From Cudoniella acicularis (Eukaryota; Ascomycota; Leotiomycetes; Helotiales; Helotiaceae): a stretch of 18,464 nt of DNA. The notes beneath the pieces are model-generated. The model made no database searches, was not told the origin of the DNA, and saw only the letters and a program-made list of their open reading frames with translations. Positions 9,313 through 18,464 of this stretch are shown here, in pieces (the first letter of the stretch is position 1; the number at the start of each line of letters is the position of its first letter). Where the stretch lies: positions 1-18,464 of the forward strand of contig JAAMPI010001164.1 of assembly GCA_013054445.1 (NCBI GenBank), in the 5' to 3' direction. The translations under genes were made by a program, and so were the position numbers.

Positions 9313-10130
9313 AAAAAGTTCGCTCTATGTGATTTGGCTGGCTAGGTAAGTGATGGAGTGAAACTGTAACGGTCGGGACAGCCCGACTGCTTTGAATTGG
9401 CCAGCAGCGCTGCACGCGATGCGGCGATTATGGGCAAGTAATCAACAACCCGCAAGCATGCTTCAAATGATCGCTGGTCAAGGGTTTGATAGTATAAATT
9501 TAAAATCGAGAAGGAAAGGAAAAGGGGAGTGGTATTTGAAATTACCTAGAATTACGCAGGGCTTGTATATCCTTGACGATTTGGCAGTTCGCCTTGAAAC
9601 TTTTGTTGATGATCCCGCCCAGAACCATTCAACAAGATTGAATCACAACCAATTCAAACCAGGGCCTAGATACCTGAAATTGCTAAAAGCAATACACGAA
9701 ATCTCACTTGTTACTTTCTTAGGCTATACATTTGATGACGTTTTTCTTAGACGTGTTGTGGGCCTAGCTTTGGCACGGATCACTGGGCTGTCAAAGTAGT
9801 ACGGAAAATAAATGCACACGTATTCATATTACGTTAGAAGGCAAATCACGTTTTTATTACTATCACTGGGTCTTAATAAATTTGCTTGGGACATAGGTTT
9901 TAGTAAATATGTTTATTAGCACTTATGGTGCAACTATGATGAAATTATGGTGCAAATCATCTAGCTTAATAGGCTTTGGGCAAGTTGGAATTTATGTTTA
10001 GCCACAACGCCACTAGGTGACTAGAAAGATCATACGTAGAAAGGTATCCAAAATCAAGACAACGGAAGTGGTAAAAAGGAAAATACCCTATAGGAGATCA
10101 TCCCGGGAACCTAAGCCTCTCAAGTGTCAA
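9313..10130. other. spacer between copies 2 and 3; one unsupported open frame
   Basis: Mostly AT-rich. A plus-strand frame from the ATG at 9419 to 9799 (about 126 aa, basic, no recognised domain or introns) is open but has no other support. From 9800 the sequence is AT-rich, with a short direct repeat of TTATGGTGCAA near 9923 and 9946. A minus-strand remainder of copy 3 begins around 10133. Confidence 0.45.
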
Positions 10131-10132
10131 GA

Positions 10133-10826
10133 TCAAATTTCAAGATCACTGTTCAGTCTTCCCAATACATTCCTGGTGCTGGCGCCAGACCCCTCAGAAA
10201 ATCGTAAGCGATCACCACATGCGGCAACGTGCCAGCTTAGGCTCGTAAACGATGGCAGGAACCTTCTCGAAAACAAATGCCTCCTCACGACTAAGCCTAT
10301 CAACGCCATGGTTAGGCTCAAAAATAGAGCCTCTCCACTCCATTCTGAGATCTCAAACATCTTCTGTGTTTTTTCACCAATCTTGACCATTTCCCCAAAC
10401 CCATTATTGAGATATTCGCGAAGTTCGTCTTTGGTTTCAGTTGCTTAGCACTGTTTGGTAGCTTTGTTGTGAGCCTTGTTGATCTCTTCCAAGAGCTGGT
10501 TTACCAATCGGAGATGCCACGTGCTGGATTCCGTCAGGATGACTCTCTTCCACTTGGATGCCCATATCATGGCTGCCCGCCTCAAGTCCAAGAAGGTTAT
10601 CGGTAAACAAATTTTGGGCATTCTCGCGTTCTTTATTGCCGGCGCCGATGATAGTGTTGTTGTTCTTGGAAATAGCCGCCTTATAGTTAAGAGCGCGAAT
10701 AATGTCATCCTTCAAGTTCTCCTGGTCTTGGACGAGTTGTTGTATCTTGTCGGCTGGCATCGCAAGGATCTCAGCCATTGACATGTTCTCAGCTTGGGCC
10801 AGAGTGAGCTCCATTCGTGGTGACAT
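10133..10826 (-). pseudogene. unknown tandem-family copy 3, internally deleted
   Basis: The ATG at 10826 starts MSPRMELTLAQAENMSMAEIL, then QENLKDDIIRALN, then LEAGSHDMGIQV, matching the first exon of copies 1 and 2. At about 10548-10557 the matching frame changes: the next recognisable sequence, in a different frame, is KWKRVILTESS...LLEEINKAH, equivalent to EWK...NxAH near the C-terminus of the family. The middle exon, the second intron and the Asn/Ser-rich region are therefore missing, and the fusion is out of frame. Read without the shift, the gene gives a 129-aa protein ending at 10437. In the family frame a TAA follows at 10445-10447, after which similarity to copy 1 resumes briefly (a LREYLNNGFGEMVKIG segment). 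A leader intron (10830-10904, donor GTAAGC) probably precedes the ATG. A short functional product cannot be excluded. Confidence 0.65.
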
Positions 10827-10904
10827 AGTCTATTTTTTGGCGACGAATTGCTGTTCATAAATTGGAATGATACTTTGAATAGGGAGGAAGGCAGTCTCGC
10901 TTAC

Positions 10905-11890
10905 AGATTATTGACATGTCAATTCGTCTACAACTGCCTCTGTTCCCTAGCAGTATGAAAATATATGAATTGCTTAGTTCAAGGTACAATTGAATAGAAA
11001 AGAAATCAGATTATAACAAAATAAGAACAGAGGAACAGCTCGTTTCATGGAGTGAAATGGAAGGGAACAGTAAAAGAAGCATGGAACAGTAGATGGAGTA
11101 GTATCTAAAATCCCGCGGAACGGATTCAATTGATTGTTGTTACAAAAGAACAACTTGGGAAGAGGTCTAGGCTAGATTATTTGGGAATATTTACAATGAG
11201 GTACAGACTTGGACTTCTGTTGTACTGTTTAGGGGTGCGCTACGCCAGCGCGAAATCACAGTGAACACTTCAAAATGATTAAATAATTACCAATTCAAAC
11301 GAGTTGTATTCTTTTTAAATAATTTATAAGACAATCCAAGTTTTATGTATTCCCTTATCAGGAGACAATTATTGTGCCAAAATAGTTGTTCTTAACATGT
11401 TGCATATCGGCTCAACGCACAGACTACTAAAGGTTGGGAAAAAGCATTGCAAGAAATGCACATTCTCGAGTTGGTTTTGAAGGCTCAGTAGAAAGGCAGC
11501 ATTGCTATCTATGGACCAGGTTACATTACATCTCATTTACTACTTCCTCGTTCCCAAAACAGAAATCGTGCTCCTCCAGAGTGCAATCGTAAAAGAGATG
11601 AGTTGCAGAAGTCCAACCCCGCCAATCCCCGAAACGATCATTAGCCCCTTTCCAGGTAGAAAAGAAAACGTACATTTTGGGTGGATGTTTTTGTGTGTGG
11701 ATGACTGTTGTGCTTTTGGAAAGAAAGGAAAGGGATGATATGCTAGATCTTGAGTGAGCCTTGGCATGTGTCTCGGACAGAGCTAATATTCAAATAGCTC
11801 GATGCACGATGTCTTCAATGACAAAGTCCGCGAAAGGTGATCCAAAAGAGGTTCGAGATATGTGCTATCCTATTCCAGAAACAAGTCATG
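10905..11890. other. AT-rich spacer between copies 3 and 4
   Basis: It includes the presumed promoter of copy 3 (minus strand, from 10905 upward). Open frames near 11500-11770 on both strands are short, overlap each other and carry no recognised domain. I see no repeat, RNA gene or transposon ends in this stretch. Confidence 0.5.
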
Positions 11891-11989
11891 ACAAAGTTAA
11901 ACAAGCTTTCTGAGCACGGGTCGACGTCCGTCTCGAGGGCGCATATCTCGAGGGGTCCTATGTCCTAGGTCGGGACCGTAAAGCATACC

Positions 11990-13205
11990 TGGCTCGGACA
12001 TAGCAAGTTGGATAAATGGCGGGTATGCGTGGAATCTGAGTTGTGCAGAAGTAGGTTTGAGAGGATCCTTTGGAGTGCCCGACGAGCTCAGCTTGTGTGT
12101 GCGTGCTGAGGAAATTTTATACGACATTTAACATGCCGCATAGGTTTCAATGCTGGTTCTGCTGACCTTTGAGGAACAAGTGAGGTCAGAGAAGTCAGAG
12201 AGCTGTTGAGATTTTTTGATCTCGAGGTAGGCCTTCGAGCCAACTTCATGGACCTTGTCCAATCTTCAGTCCAATAGTGCCATGGCATGCCCGACCGAAA
12301 TGGCATCTTCAGCATTCTTGATGGCTTGATAATGTTCCCAACTGATATTCTCCATGTGTAAGCCAACTATATAAAAGTCTCTGTCTGCAAGACGGAGCTG
12401 CTTTCCGAACATAGCATCTTTCCACGCATCATGCTTCTTGTCTAACTCGTTGAAGGCATATGTGCGGTAAGCTTCCAAGTCCTTATTAGGGTACTCGCCA
12501 GTGTACTCGTCTGTGGTCGGGGTGAAGGTGATATCATTATCGCTTCCTTTGTCGCTGCGGGCACTTCAGCTGCATTGATATCGTTGTTGTTGCCAATGTT
12601 CTGTGCGGTGTCTTCAAGGGCGGAAGGCGATCTGGCCGTGGCAGTTGGTTGCATGTTGAGGTCGACTCAATTGTCTGGAGATGTGCTTGGAGGAGCCTCT
12701 TCACATCTGACCTGTTGGGTACAATGAAATTCAGCCAAAGGCATCCAAGAGGAGGAGACGAGAAAGCGGTACTCACGCATGCAGTATTATTCGTAGTATC
12801 GTTGGATAGTGTGGCCTCATCGATGCTTATGATGTTGGCGATAGTTTCTAAAATTTGGCCTTGTATGTCCTTGCTACTCTTCTTATGAACCGCAAGGGCG
12901 TTGACAGGATTCCTGACACAGTTGCGGGGCTCCACACGGTTCTCAATTCCCAAATTTCTACTGTTGGTTTTGCGCGGATGGGACCAACCAGGCTCGAATT
13001 TTGAAAGTCGAAGGATATCGGCCTTTAACTTCTCCTTCTCCGAGGTAAGTAACAAGATCTTGTTGCCAACATCCAAGGCGCGGTCCAAGATATTGAACCG
13101 AAGGGTGACTAAAGAATCGAACGCTTCCGATTCCTTGCGTGTTGCCTTGGTGAATTTCTTGATGGTTTCCAGCAATTGGGCTTGATGGGCCTGTTTGGAA
13201 TCCAT
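11990..13205 (-). pseudogene. unknown tandem-family copy 4, stops and frameshift
   Basis: The exon from the ATG at 13205 to 12777 is open and encodes 143 residues, the same length as exon 1 of copy 1, ending phase 0 at a GTGAGT donor as there. Its similarity to copy 1 is weaker: EKEKLKADILRLSK for QKNLKEDIVRVLTL, and KSSKDIQGQILETI in the second half. After the intron (12712-12776) the frame meets a TGA at 12667-12669, 14 codons in. It then reads an Asn/Ala-rich stretch, shifts frame near 12550, and continues as FTPTTDEYTGEYPNKDLEAY and ELDKKHDAWKDAM, clearly matching copy 2 (EYGGEYPKDDLD, ELNEKHAEWK). A TGA at 12266-12268 and a TAA at 12128-12130 follow within sequence still resembling copy 1 (LDKVHEVGSKA). 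The 143-aa first exon could still yield a truncated product. This is the most diverged copy. Confidence 0.7.
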
Positions 13206-13330
13206 GTTAGCTCTGTTTGGTGCTCTGGTTGTCTTAAAGGCTATAATAAGGAGAGTTGTCAGTGATGGTTTAAAAATTGGCAAATTCATACAATAGGGCT
13301 ACTTACCTCCAAAACGAATGGATTCAAAGG
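13206..13330 (-). promoter_or_regulatory. leader intron of copy 4
   Basis: A GT-AG intron at 13233-13306 (donor GTAAGT, acceptor CCTTTAAG) sits 27 bases before the ATG at 13205, the same arrangement as in copies 1 and 2. The sequence just above contains GTTGACGTC-type repeats near 13345-13390. Confidence 0.5.
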
Positions 13331-14660
13331 TAACGTTGATATTGTGTTAACGTCAACTCTGCTTAAAATTGAGATAGTGTTGACGTCGAGAGGGTGACAG
13401 TGCCTGGGGTTCTTAGGTTCTGTGAAGTGTGAGACTTAAATAGATTGACAGGAGAGCAGAAGAAGAGCAGACTAGTCAACGACTGATTATCAAGCTAAGA
13501 TTCAATTAGGTGGAGGATAGCTGCCTGGCGAAGCTGGAATAATACTAGCCTATAAGCACGTTTGAATGCAAAAGGAATTGTGGATCACGATATTAAACAA
13601 GCAACGGAGGAGGGGCTGGAGATCCAGATCGCAATCATGTACTAGCAAATTCCATACTTATTGACTTTGTACTCATTTACAGCTTCCAAAGTTGCAAAGT
13701 CGAGTCAATAATACCCGTATAAGGCCTTCTTTCAAAAATTGAAGCCGAGAATTTTCGGTGCTCAGTTTTCAACAAAGCCCATTGACCAAGCCTTTATATC
13801 GGCCATTGATTCCCATCTGAGAATCTATTCGGTACTAGCTTTTGACTCGGGATCCAATTTAGCTACTAGAATATTGCCAGCGGTTTGTGACGCAGGAGGC
13901 CCTTCTGTAGCCTATGATTAGTAAAATATCTTAGCATCAGTAGCTGGAAATTATATACCGGATATTGATTTCAAGGGAGAGCTATACAGACTACTTAATA
14001 TGTCTAAATCACTATCCTAATATGAATGTATTACCTTTGTATAAATAACTCACTCAGAATTTCCTTTGTCACTAGCACTCAGAAAATACTAGACCGAGTA
14101 AACTTTTCAAATACCTTTCTGATACTCTTTGAATACCTTTTGAATACCTATTCCCAACAAATCTAATGTGCGATGTGCAACAAAACAAAAAGTTTAAATA
14201 AAAAGCTGACACATGACTCAATAGCTTCGAAGGAGATTCATTGAAAATACGTAATGCGTAAAATTTTGTAATTATTAAATGCTTATTCAAGGGATTAGGA
14301 TTAGGATTTGCAACGAAGTGTGTAAATATAATTTCAAATTCATTTGTGACTAAGAAAAGGCAACTGGTTAAGAGATACCCGTAGTTCATTAAGTAGGTGT
14401 AGGTTAGAAATTCGTATTCAGCACTGGACGCAGGAAGCACATTTTTTCTGACTGCAAGACCTTCTGATGATAATTTACTCTTCAATGTTGAGTGGCAAGC
14501 CACGGGCTGAAACTAAGTTGGTATTCTATCTCGAAACAACCCATGTTTGGATTCGCTTGGAGAAAAGGGGGGATGAAAAGGCGGGGTCATCAGCGACTCC
14601 GCCAAGACTAAGCTAGTTCAAATCAGGCTAGCCTGCGCCCCCAACCGTAGAACCCGACCT
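13331..14660. other. long AT-rich spacer
   Basis: No supported gene. A minus-strand open frame at 14072-14503 and a plus-strand one at 13739-13921 lack ATG starts at useful positions and any recognisable domain, and fit AT-rich noise. The stretch separates the unknown-family array from the DUF7924-type gene. Strongly AT-rich blocks without genes in ascomycetes are often decayed transposons, but no terminal repeats or transposase remnants were seen. Confidence 0.5.
14107..14153 (+). repeat. short imperfect tandem repeat
   Basis: Three near-copies of a roughly 11-18 base unit containing GAATACCTTT follow one another. This is a simple-sequence feature with no evident function. Confidence 0.5.
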
Positions 14661-14661
14661 C

Positions 14662-14679
14662 GCGCGTTGTAAAACGCGC
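14662..14679. promoter_or_regulatory. perfect 7-bp inverted repeat in the DUF7924-gene upstream region
   Basis: GCGCGTT, a four-base GTAA spacer, then AACGCGC, about 260 bp before the ATG at 14939. It could be a binding site for a dimeric transcription factor, or chance; it stands out as CpG-rich among AT-rich surroundings. Confidence 0.3.
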
Positions 14680-14938
14680 TTCTGCATCTCTTCTTCTCTC
14701 ATTCTCACAACCATTGGCACACAACGCTTCTACTTCTATGTTTGCCTATTCCTGCAACAAGCCACCAACATTCCCAAGAACTCTTAAACAGTATCTGTGA
14801 ATGTCGTCAAATCATTTCTACCCGCCATGAGTCACCTCGACGAAGATGCGACTTCACATGCAATTCGAAAGCACCTCCTCGAAGTTAAGGCTTGAATAGG
14901 CTGTACCCCTTCACTCTCTGCGGTCTCCATAATAAAAC

Positions 14939-16683
14939 ATGTCGCCTCCGACCCTGCCACCTTCGCGGATTCATAAGCTCGGGGCAAGCCCACGGCAGCA
15001 GCAAGCAAGAAGAAAATCACAGGCGCAGCCGGGGCCTGTTGAGACGCCGGGTAAGTCTTCCACTTTGCTCTTGGGTATATGGAGGTATACTGAGACTCGA
15101 CAGCTCCTCGACGAAGCTTACGCCTCCAATCGAATAGATTACAGGTCAAGGACTATCCAAGAAGTAATCGACTGCGACCAACCAACCCCAATCCAAGCAC
15201 GAAACTCCACAAGACAGACTCTCACAGTCAGGCTCAGGCTCCGAAATCTCTGGGCACGAAGAATCAGACGAATAAACGAAAACGCAACGAACCCTTAGAT
15301 ACTGCCGAGGCAAAACCTTTCAAACGGAAACGTCTCACAGAGAAGAATCTGAGAAGTTTGGAGAAAATGGGAGGGCGAGACAGAAAATCTGCTGGGTCTA
15401 GATCAACAGGCAAGAAAACGGGACAATCCTCTTCATCCTCCACCACAACCACTACTGGGAAAGATTTTGGGCCACGACTGAAAAGGAACAATATCATTAC
15501 GTCTAAACTCCTGGTCCGCGCTCCGGACGATGAGGACGATATTCGACAGTTTCTGGATAAAACCCGGGAGTCCGAGCCTCCAAGCCAGGGATACTACAAA
15601 GAGTACCTCGCAAGTATGGAAGGGCGCCAAAACGAAGCCACCACACAGGGAGAGGCTTACCCCTTCCTTTCGAAGAGGATACAGGGCACGGCCCGTTTGG
15701 CAGGGTACGGCCAAAAGTTTAACTATGCTTGGTCCGAGGTTGACAATCATCTGACAAAAGGCCTCAGCGATGCCAAGCCAGATATAATCGAGGCCTACCG
15801 CAAGACCGAGTATCCTCCCTCGGTGCAAGATGACCTTTCCAGTTCTCTAGCACCGACATCTTATGATATTGCAATGCCTGCTTTTGCTGTCGAGGCAAAG
15901 AGTCTGGAGGGCTGCATGGAAGTAGCGCAACTTCAATGCGCCTATGATGGTGCCCTCATGACACACTCCGCTTATGCAATGCATAATTATATGGGAAGGT
16001 CGGACGCTGACTTTTACGGCAAAACTCAAGCTGTTACCATTGGCTATGACGGTGAAAATCTTAAACTCTACACCCATCATGCCGTTCAGACTTCTAAGGA
16101 CTCACCACAACAGGCTGTGGCAACCTCCAATAAAGTCACAAGTGATGGTGGCGATCCTGTGGAATATCACCAACATCTTTTGATTCGTGATAATCCCTGT
16201 GATTCATACGAAGGTTTCAAAGCTGCATGCAAGCACACGAGGAACGCTCAAGATCTCGGGTACCGATGGGCAACGGAGAGGAAAGATGCGTTGTCGGCTT
16301 ATGCTAATGCGCACAATATGGCAGCATCGAAGTCCTTGGGCCCAGAGAAGTCGTCAAACGATTTCTTGATTCGTGACCCAGGGCGTGGTTCTTCCCGTAT
16401 GGCTCGCAGAACAGCGGGCGATACTGGTGACAATCAAGTCGATGCTGACGGCGAATACGTCGTTTTGTCAGAAGACGAAGCATCATACGTTCTAGTGAGC
16501 CCCCCTCGTTCTTCAAAGAACGTTGGAACCTCTATGGGGCGTTCGGGGAGAGGTCGATCTCACAGAGCGCGATTGAGGACAGTTGATACCCCCGAGGCTT
16601 TAAAAGATGCTGTAATTGGTTCAAAAGGGCGAAAAAGTCAGAAAAACCCTACGGCAACGAGAGCTATCTTGCCGTTTTGTTAG
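14939..16683 (+). CDS. DUF7924-type fungal protein, PD-(D/E)XK-like arrangement
   Basis: Exons 14939-15050 and 15104-16683 join across a GTAAGT...CAG intron (phase 1) to give 563 aa; an alternative acceptor at 15094 adds three residues in the same frame. The N-terminal 150 residues are basic and disordered-looking, with RRSLRLQSNR, KRKR and FKRKRLTEK (likely nuclear localisation signals) and an S5T5 run. The core, about residues 225-430, resembles the fungal family I know as DUF7924: LSDAKPDII, FAVEAKS, then QLQCAYDGAL, an EYHQ block and FKAACKHTRNAQD. Asp264, Glu301, Lys303 and Gln313/315 have the order of a PD-(D/E)XK nuclease site, so a nuclease-like fold is plausible, though activity is not established for the family. 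The tail is Ser/Arg-rich with an acidic patch. Both exons are open and codon use looks normal, so the gene is probably intact. The family name is from memory and needs a profile search. Confidence 0.8.
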
Positions 16684-17460
16684 GTTTCCTGTTTTCACTT
16701 ATTTTATTATGATTTAATGACACTTATTCTCTGCAAATTATTTGGTGGTCAAATAGTTTTACGTGTGTAGTTATTGTTAATGCATAGTCTCACAGACTCT
16801 CCCAACCTTATCTGCATCAAGAGTGATCAATTCAATTAACAATGACCCCACAAAGGCAGCCTGTCCCACATTTGACGTTCCTAAGAGATTATGACCTGAG
16901 TATCACCCGAGCATCCAATTTCTGTTATCCCTTTCTCAAAGAGGGGCTAAGGTTTATATCATGAAATAAGGAGTTTTATGTCAGAATTCCGTTCCGTAAT
17001 GTGAGGAATCACATTCTGGAAGGTCACTTTTTTGCAACTACAAATAGCATTATAAGACTTTCTAGTAAATTTTACTTTGTATTTTAGGTGGCGGGATTAT
17101 ATTTTATTTTCTAGGCCGGACCTTGATGTATTTCTTTCTGGGGCTATGAACGTATTAAGAGGATCAAAATTAACCGTATTTTAAATTCTACTAGCATTCA
17201 ATTTTTTCTAAATTTTCTTTAAATGCCGAGATGGAGATTAAATGATAGCACCCTCACCCTAAGAATAATTAATAAACTTTTTACTCCTATGAAATAGTAT
17301 TTACCTTTTCGGGATTGACTAGGTAAAAGCGACTCGTTATCTCCTTATCTTAACACCGATGTTCCCCTAAGTGGAGAAAATCTCGCAATTTACGCCTCAT
17401 TTTATATTCTTTTGTCTAAAAGATAAAGACGTAAAAGAATACTAAATCGCCCCCCCCCAG
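16684..17460. other. AT-rich intergenic stretch
   Basis: It holds the 3' end of the DUF7924-type transcript and the distal upstream region of the next gene. No open frame, RNA gene or repeat could be supported. It ends in a run of nine C at 17450-17458, a likely site of length variation. Confidence 0.55.
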
Positions 17461-17490
17461 CCTCGCAGCCGGCATAAAAAATCGGTACAG

Positions 17491-17574
17491 CCAATCAAGC
17501 CTCTATGCAGCAAACCGCTCACATCACCATCAAGGCTGAACACGACATAGACAGCCGACAGCCAATTGGCCAAT
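17491..17574 (+). promoter_or_regulatory. three CCAAT boxes upstream of the transporter gene
   Basis: CCAAT occurs at 17491-17495, 17562-17566 (within the palindrome CCAATTGG) and 17570-17574, about 250-335 bp before the presumed start at 17827. CCAAT is the target of the HAP/CBC complex in ascomycetes. A CATAAAAAAT stretch lies just before the first box. Confidence 0.4.
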
Positions 17575-17826
17575 TCACCCTCTCAATCGTGGGGGGCTCG
17601 AACATGCCCACTCCCAGGGCTCAGTTCATGCAGCCACCTGCAAACTTGATTTTCATGGCGCCATCCAAGTCCCTCATTTGCTCCTGCGCTGGCCAGCGGG
17701 GCGATAGGGAACCAGGATAGCTACCCAGTTACCCAGCTTCGAATCTCTCATCCTTCTCCTCTTCAACAACACACGACAATCCCATTGTCTGGACGAGTAT
17801 CGTGAGGATATACTCCCTTCGCAATC

Positions 17827-18464
17827 ATGGGGGGGTCAAGCCGGAATTACCGCGTCCTTTGTAGCGGCCATCCAGGCAAGCTTATCGGTACTGCTTGTCA
17901 TTTTCTACGGAGCTGTCGCCGCACGTTTCAAGCTCCTCGACACGCCGGCCGCGAAAACTATCTCGAAGATATGCGTCAAGATGTTCCTCCCCGCACTCCT
18001 CCTCACGCAAATCGGCAGCGAATTACACGCCGAGTCGGCACATCGATATTTGATTGTTCTTGTCTGGGCATTCATATGCCATTTTATCTCGTTTTTAATT
18101 GGCGTTGCAGCGCATTACTTCCTGGGGATGCCGGATTGGATCACTGCCGCGATAATGTTCAACAATACGACTTCATACCCTTTGCTGTTAATTCAGTCTT
18201 TGGATGCAACGGGAATATTATCAAATCTAATCATCACCGATGAAACAACACGCCAAGCAATCGAGAGAGCCAAATCCTATTTCCTCGTCTTCGCAACCGT
18301 CTCCTCATGCCTCACATTCGCCGTCGGACCCCGCCTCATGGACTCCGAACTTGCAATTGAACTACCCAGCGACAAAGACTCCATCCACGATGAATCCGAG
18401 GAGGAGGAAGGTGGTTACGACGCCGATGACGACAGGCCTGTCTCCCCAACAGACAGAACACACC
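17827..18464 (+). pseudogene. auxin efflux carrier family membrane transporter, start out of frame, runs off the window
   Basis: From 17834 to the window end one frame is continuously open and reads as a fungal member of the auxin efflux carrier (membrane transport protein) family. It has a hydrophobic first helix (AAIQASLSVLLVIFYGAVAA), a conserved KMFLPALLLTQIGSEL segment, further helices (YLIVLVWAFICHFISFLIG; WITAAIMFNNTTSYPLLLIQ with the family's NNTT), then SLDATGIL and FAVGPRLM. An acidic loop (DESEEEE, DADDD) follows, as in fungal relatives before the second half of the protein. No ATG lies upstream in this frame before a stop. The fitting start, ATG at 17827, is one base out because it is followed by six further G (seven in a row); one G fewer would give M-G-G-Q-A-G-I-T. 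I list it as broken, but a miscounted homopolymer is at least as likely as a real frameshift, in which case this is a normal 5' partial gene. Substrate unknown. Confidence 0.75.

Noticed and set aside
11502..11770. Overlapping short open frames on both strands
   Set aside because: They mirror each other, are under 80 codons and lack any supporting signal.
14288..14312. Telomere-like GGATTAGGATTAGG
   Set aside because: Only two units and not the TTAGGG repeat; not evidence of a chromosome end.
14072..14503. Minus-strand open frame of about 143 codons
   Set aside because: Begins at a GTG, lies in AT-rich spacer, has no recognisable domain and no intron signals; chance is the simplest reading.
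14600..14640. tRNA-like T-arm (GTTCAAATC flanked by GCTAG/CTAGC)
   Set aside because: The loop is too long and no acceptor or anticodon stem can be folded around it.
15433..16516. Antisense open frames opposite the DUF7924-type gene
   Set aside because: They are shadows of the strongly supported plus-strand coding sequence.
17505..17720. Plus-strand open frame before the transporter gene, considered as an upstream exon
   Set aside because: It overlaps the CCAAT-box region, and I found no donor/acceptor pair that would join it in phase to the transporter frame.

Overview
The window looks like a low-density stretch of a filamentous ascomycete genome (Pezizomycotina, possibly Leotiomycetes; the class is a guess). 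Genes are separated by long AT-rich spacers, protein-coding genes have short GT-AG introns of about 50-100 bp, and the recognisable families are typical of such fungi: a NACHT-TPR protein, a secreted rhamnogalacturonan acetylesterase, a fungal DUF7924-type protein and a fungal auxin-efflux-carrier-like transporter. No tRNA, rRNA, CRISPR array or intact transposon was found.

Layout. Positions 1-1608 (minus) hold the 3' part of a NACHT-TPR (STAND/NLR-like) gene with three in-frame stops and no P-loop end. At 1615-2072 (minus) there is a small secreted-protein gene that lost its frame at codon 2. Positions 2235-4250 hold no gene I can defend. At 4252-5210 (plus) lies an intact three-exon CE12 rhamnogalacturonan acetylesterase. 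From about 5325 to 13310 (minus strand throughout) there are four head-to-tail members of one protein family that I do not recognise. Copy 1 (5611-7207, 514 aa) is open and correctly spliced; copies 2 (7714-8996), 3 (about 10133-10826) and 4 (about 11990-13205) carry frameshifts, stops or an internal deletion. The copies share a leader intron, an N-terminal coiled-coil-like block and a C-terminal EKHxxWK...NxAH block. Copies 1 and 2 also share promoter and downstream flank sequence, so at least that pair arose by segmental duplication.

After a long AT-rich spacer, 14939-16683 (plus) encodes a two-exon 563-aa DUF7924-type protein with a PD...ExK arrangement. The window ends inside an auxin-efflux-carrier-family membrane protein (plus, from 17827), whose start codon is out of frame with its body because of a run of seven G.

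The genes do not form an obvious pathway. The main novelty is the four-copy unknown family, one member apparently kept alive among decaying sisters, in a neighbourhood that also holds a dead NLR-like gene and a broken secreted-protein gene. That is the pattern of a fast-evolving accessory region. Several of the breaks are single-base changes in short homopolymers, so some may be assembly errors rather than real mutations.
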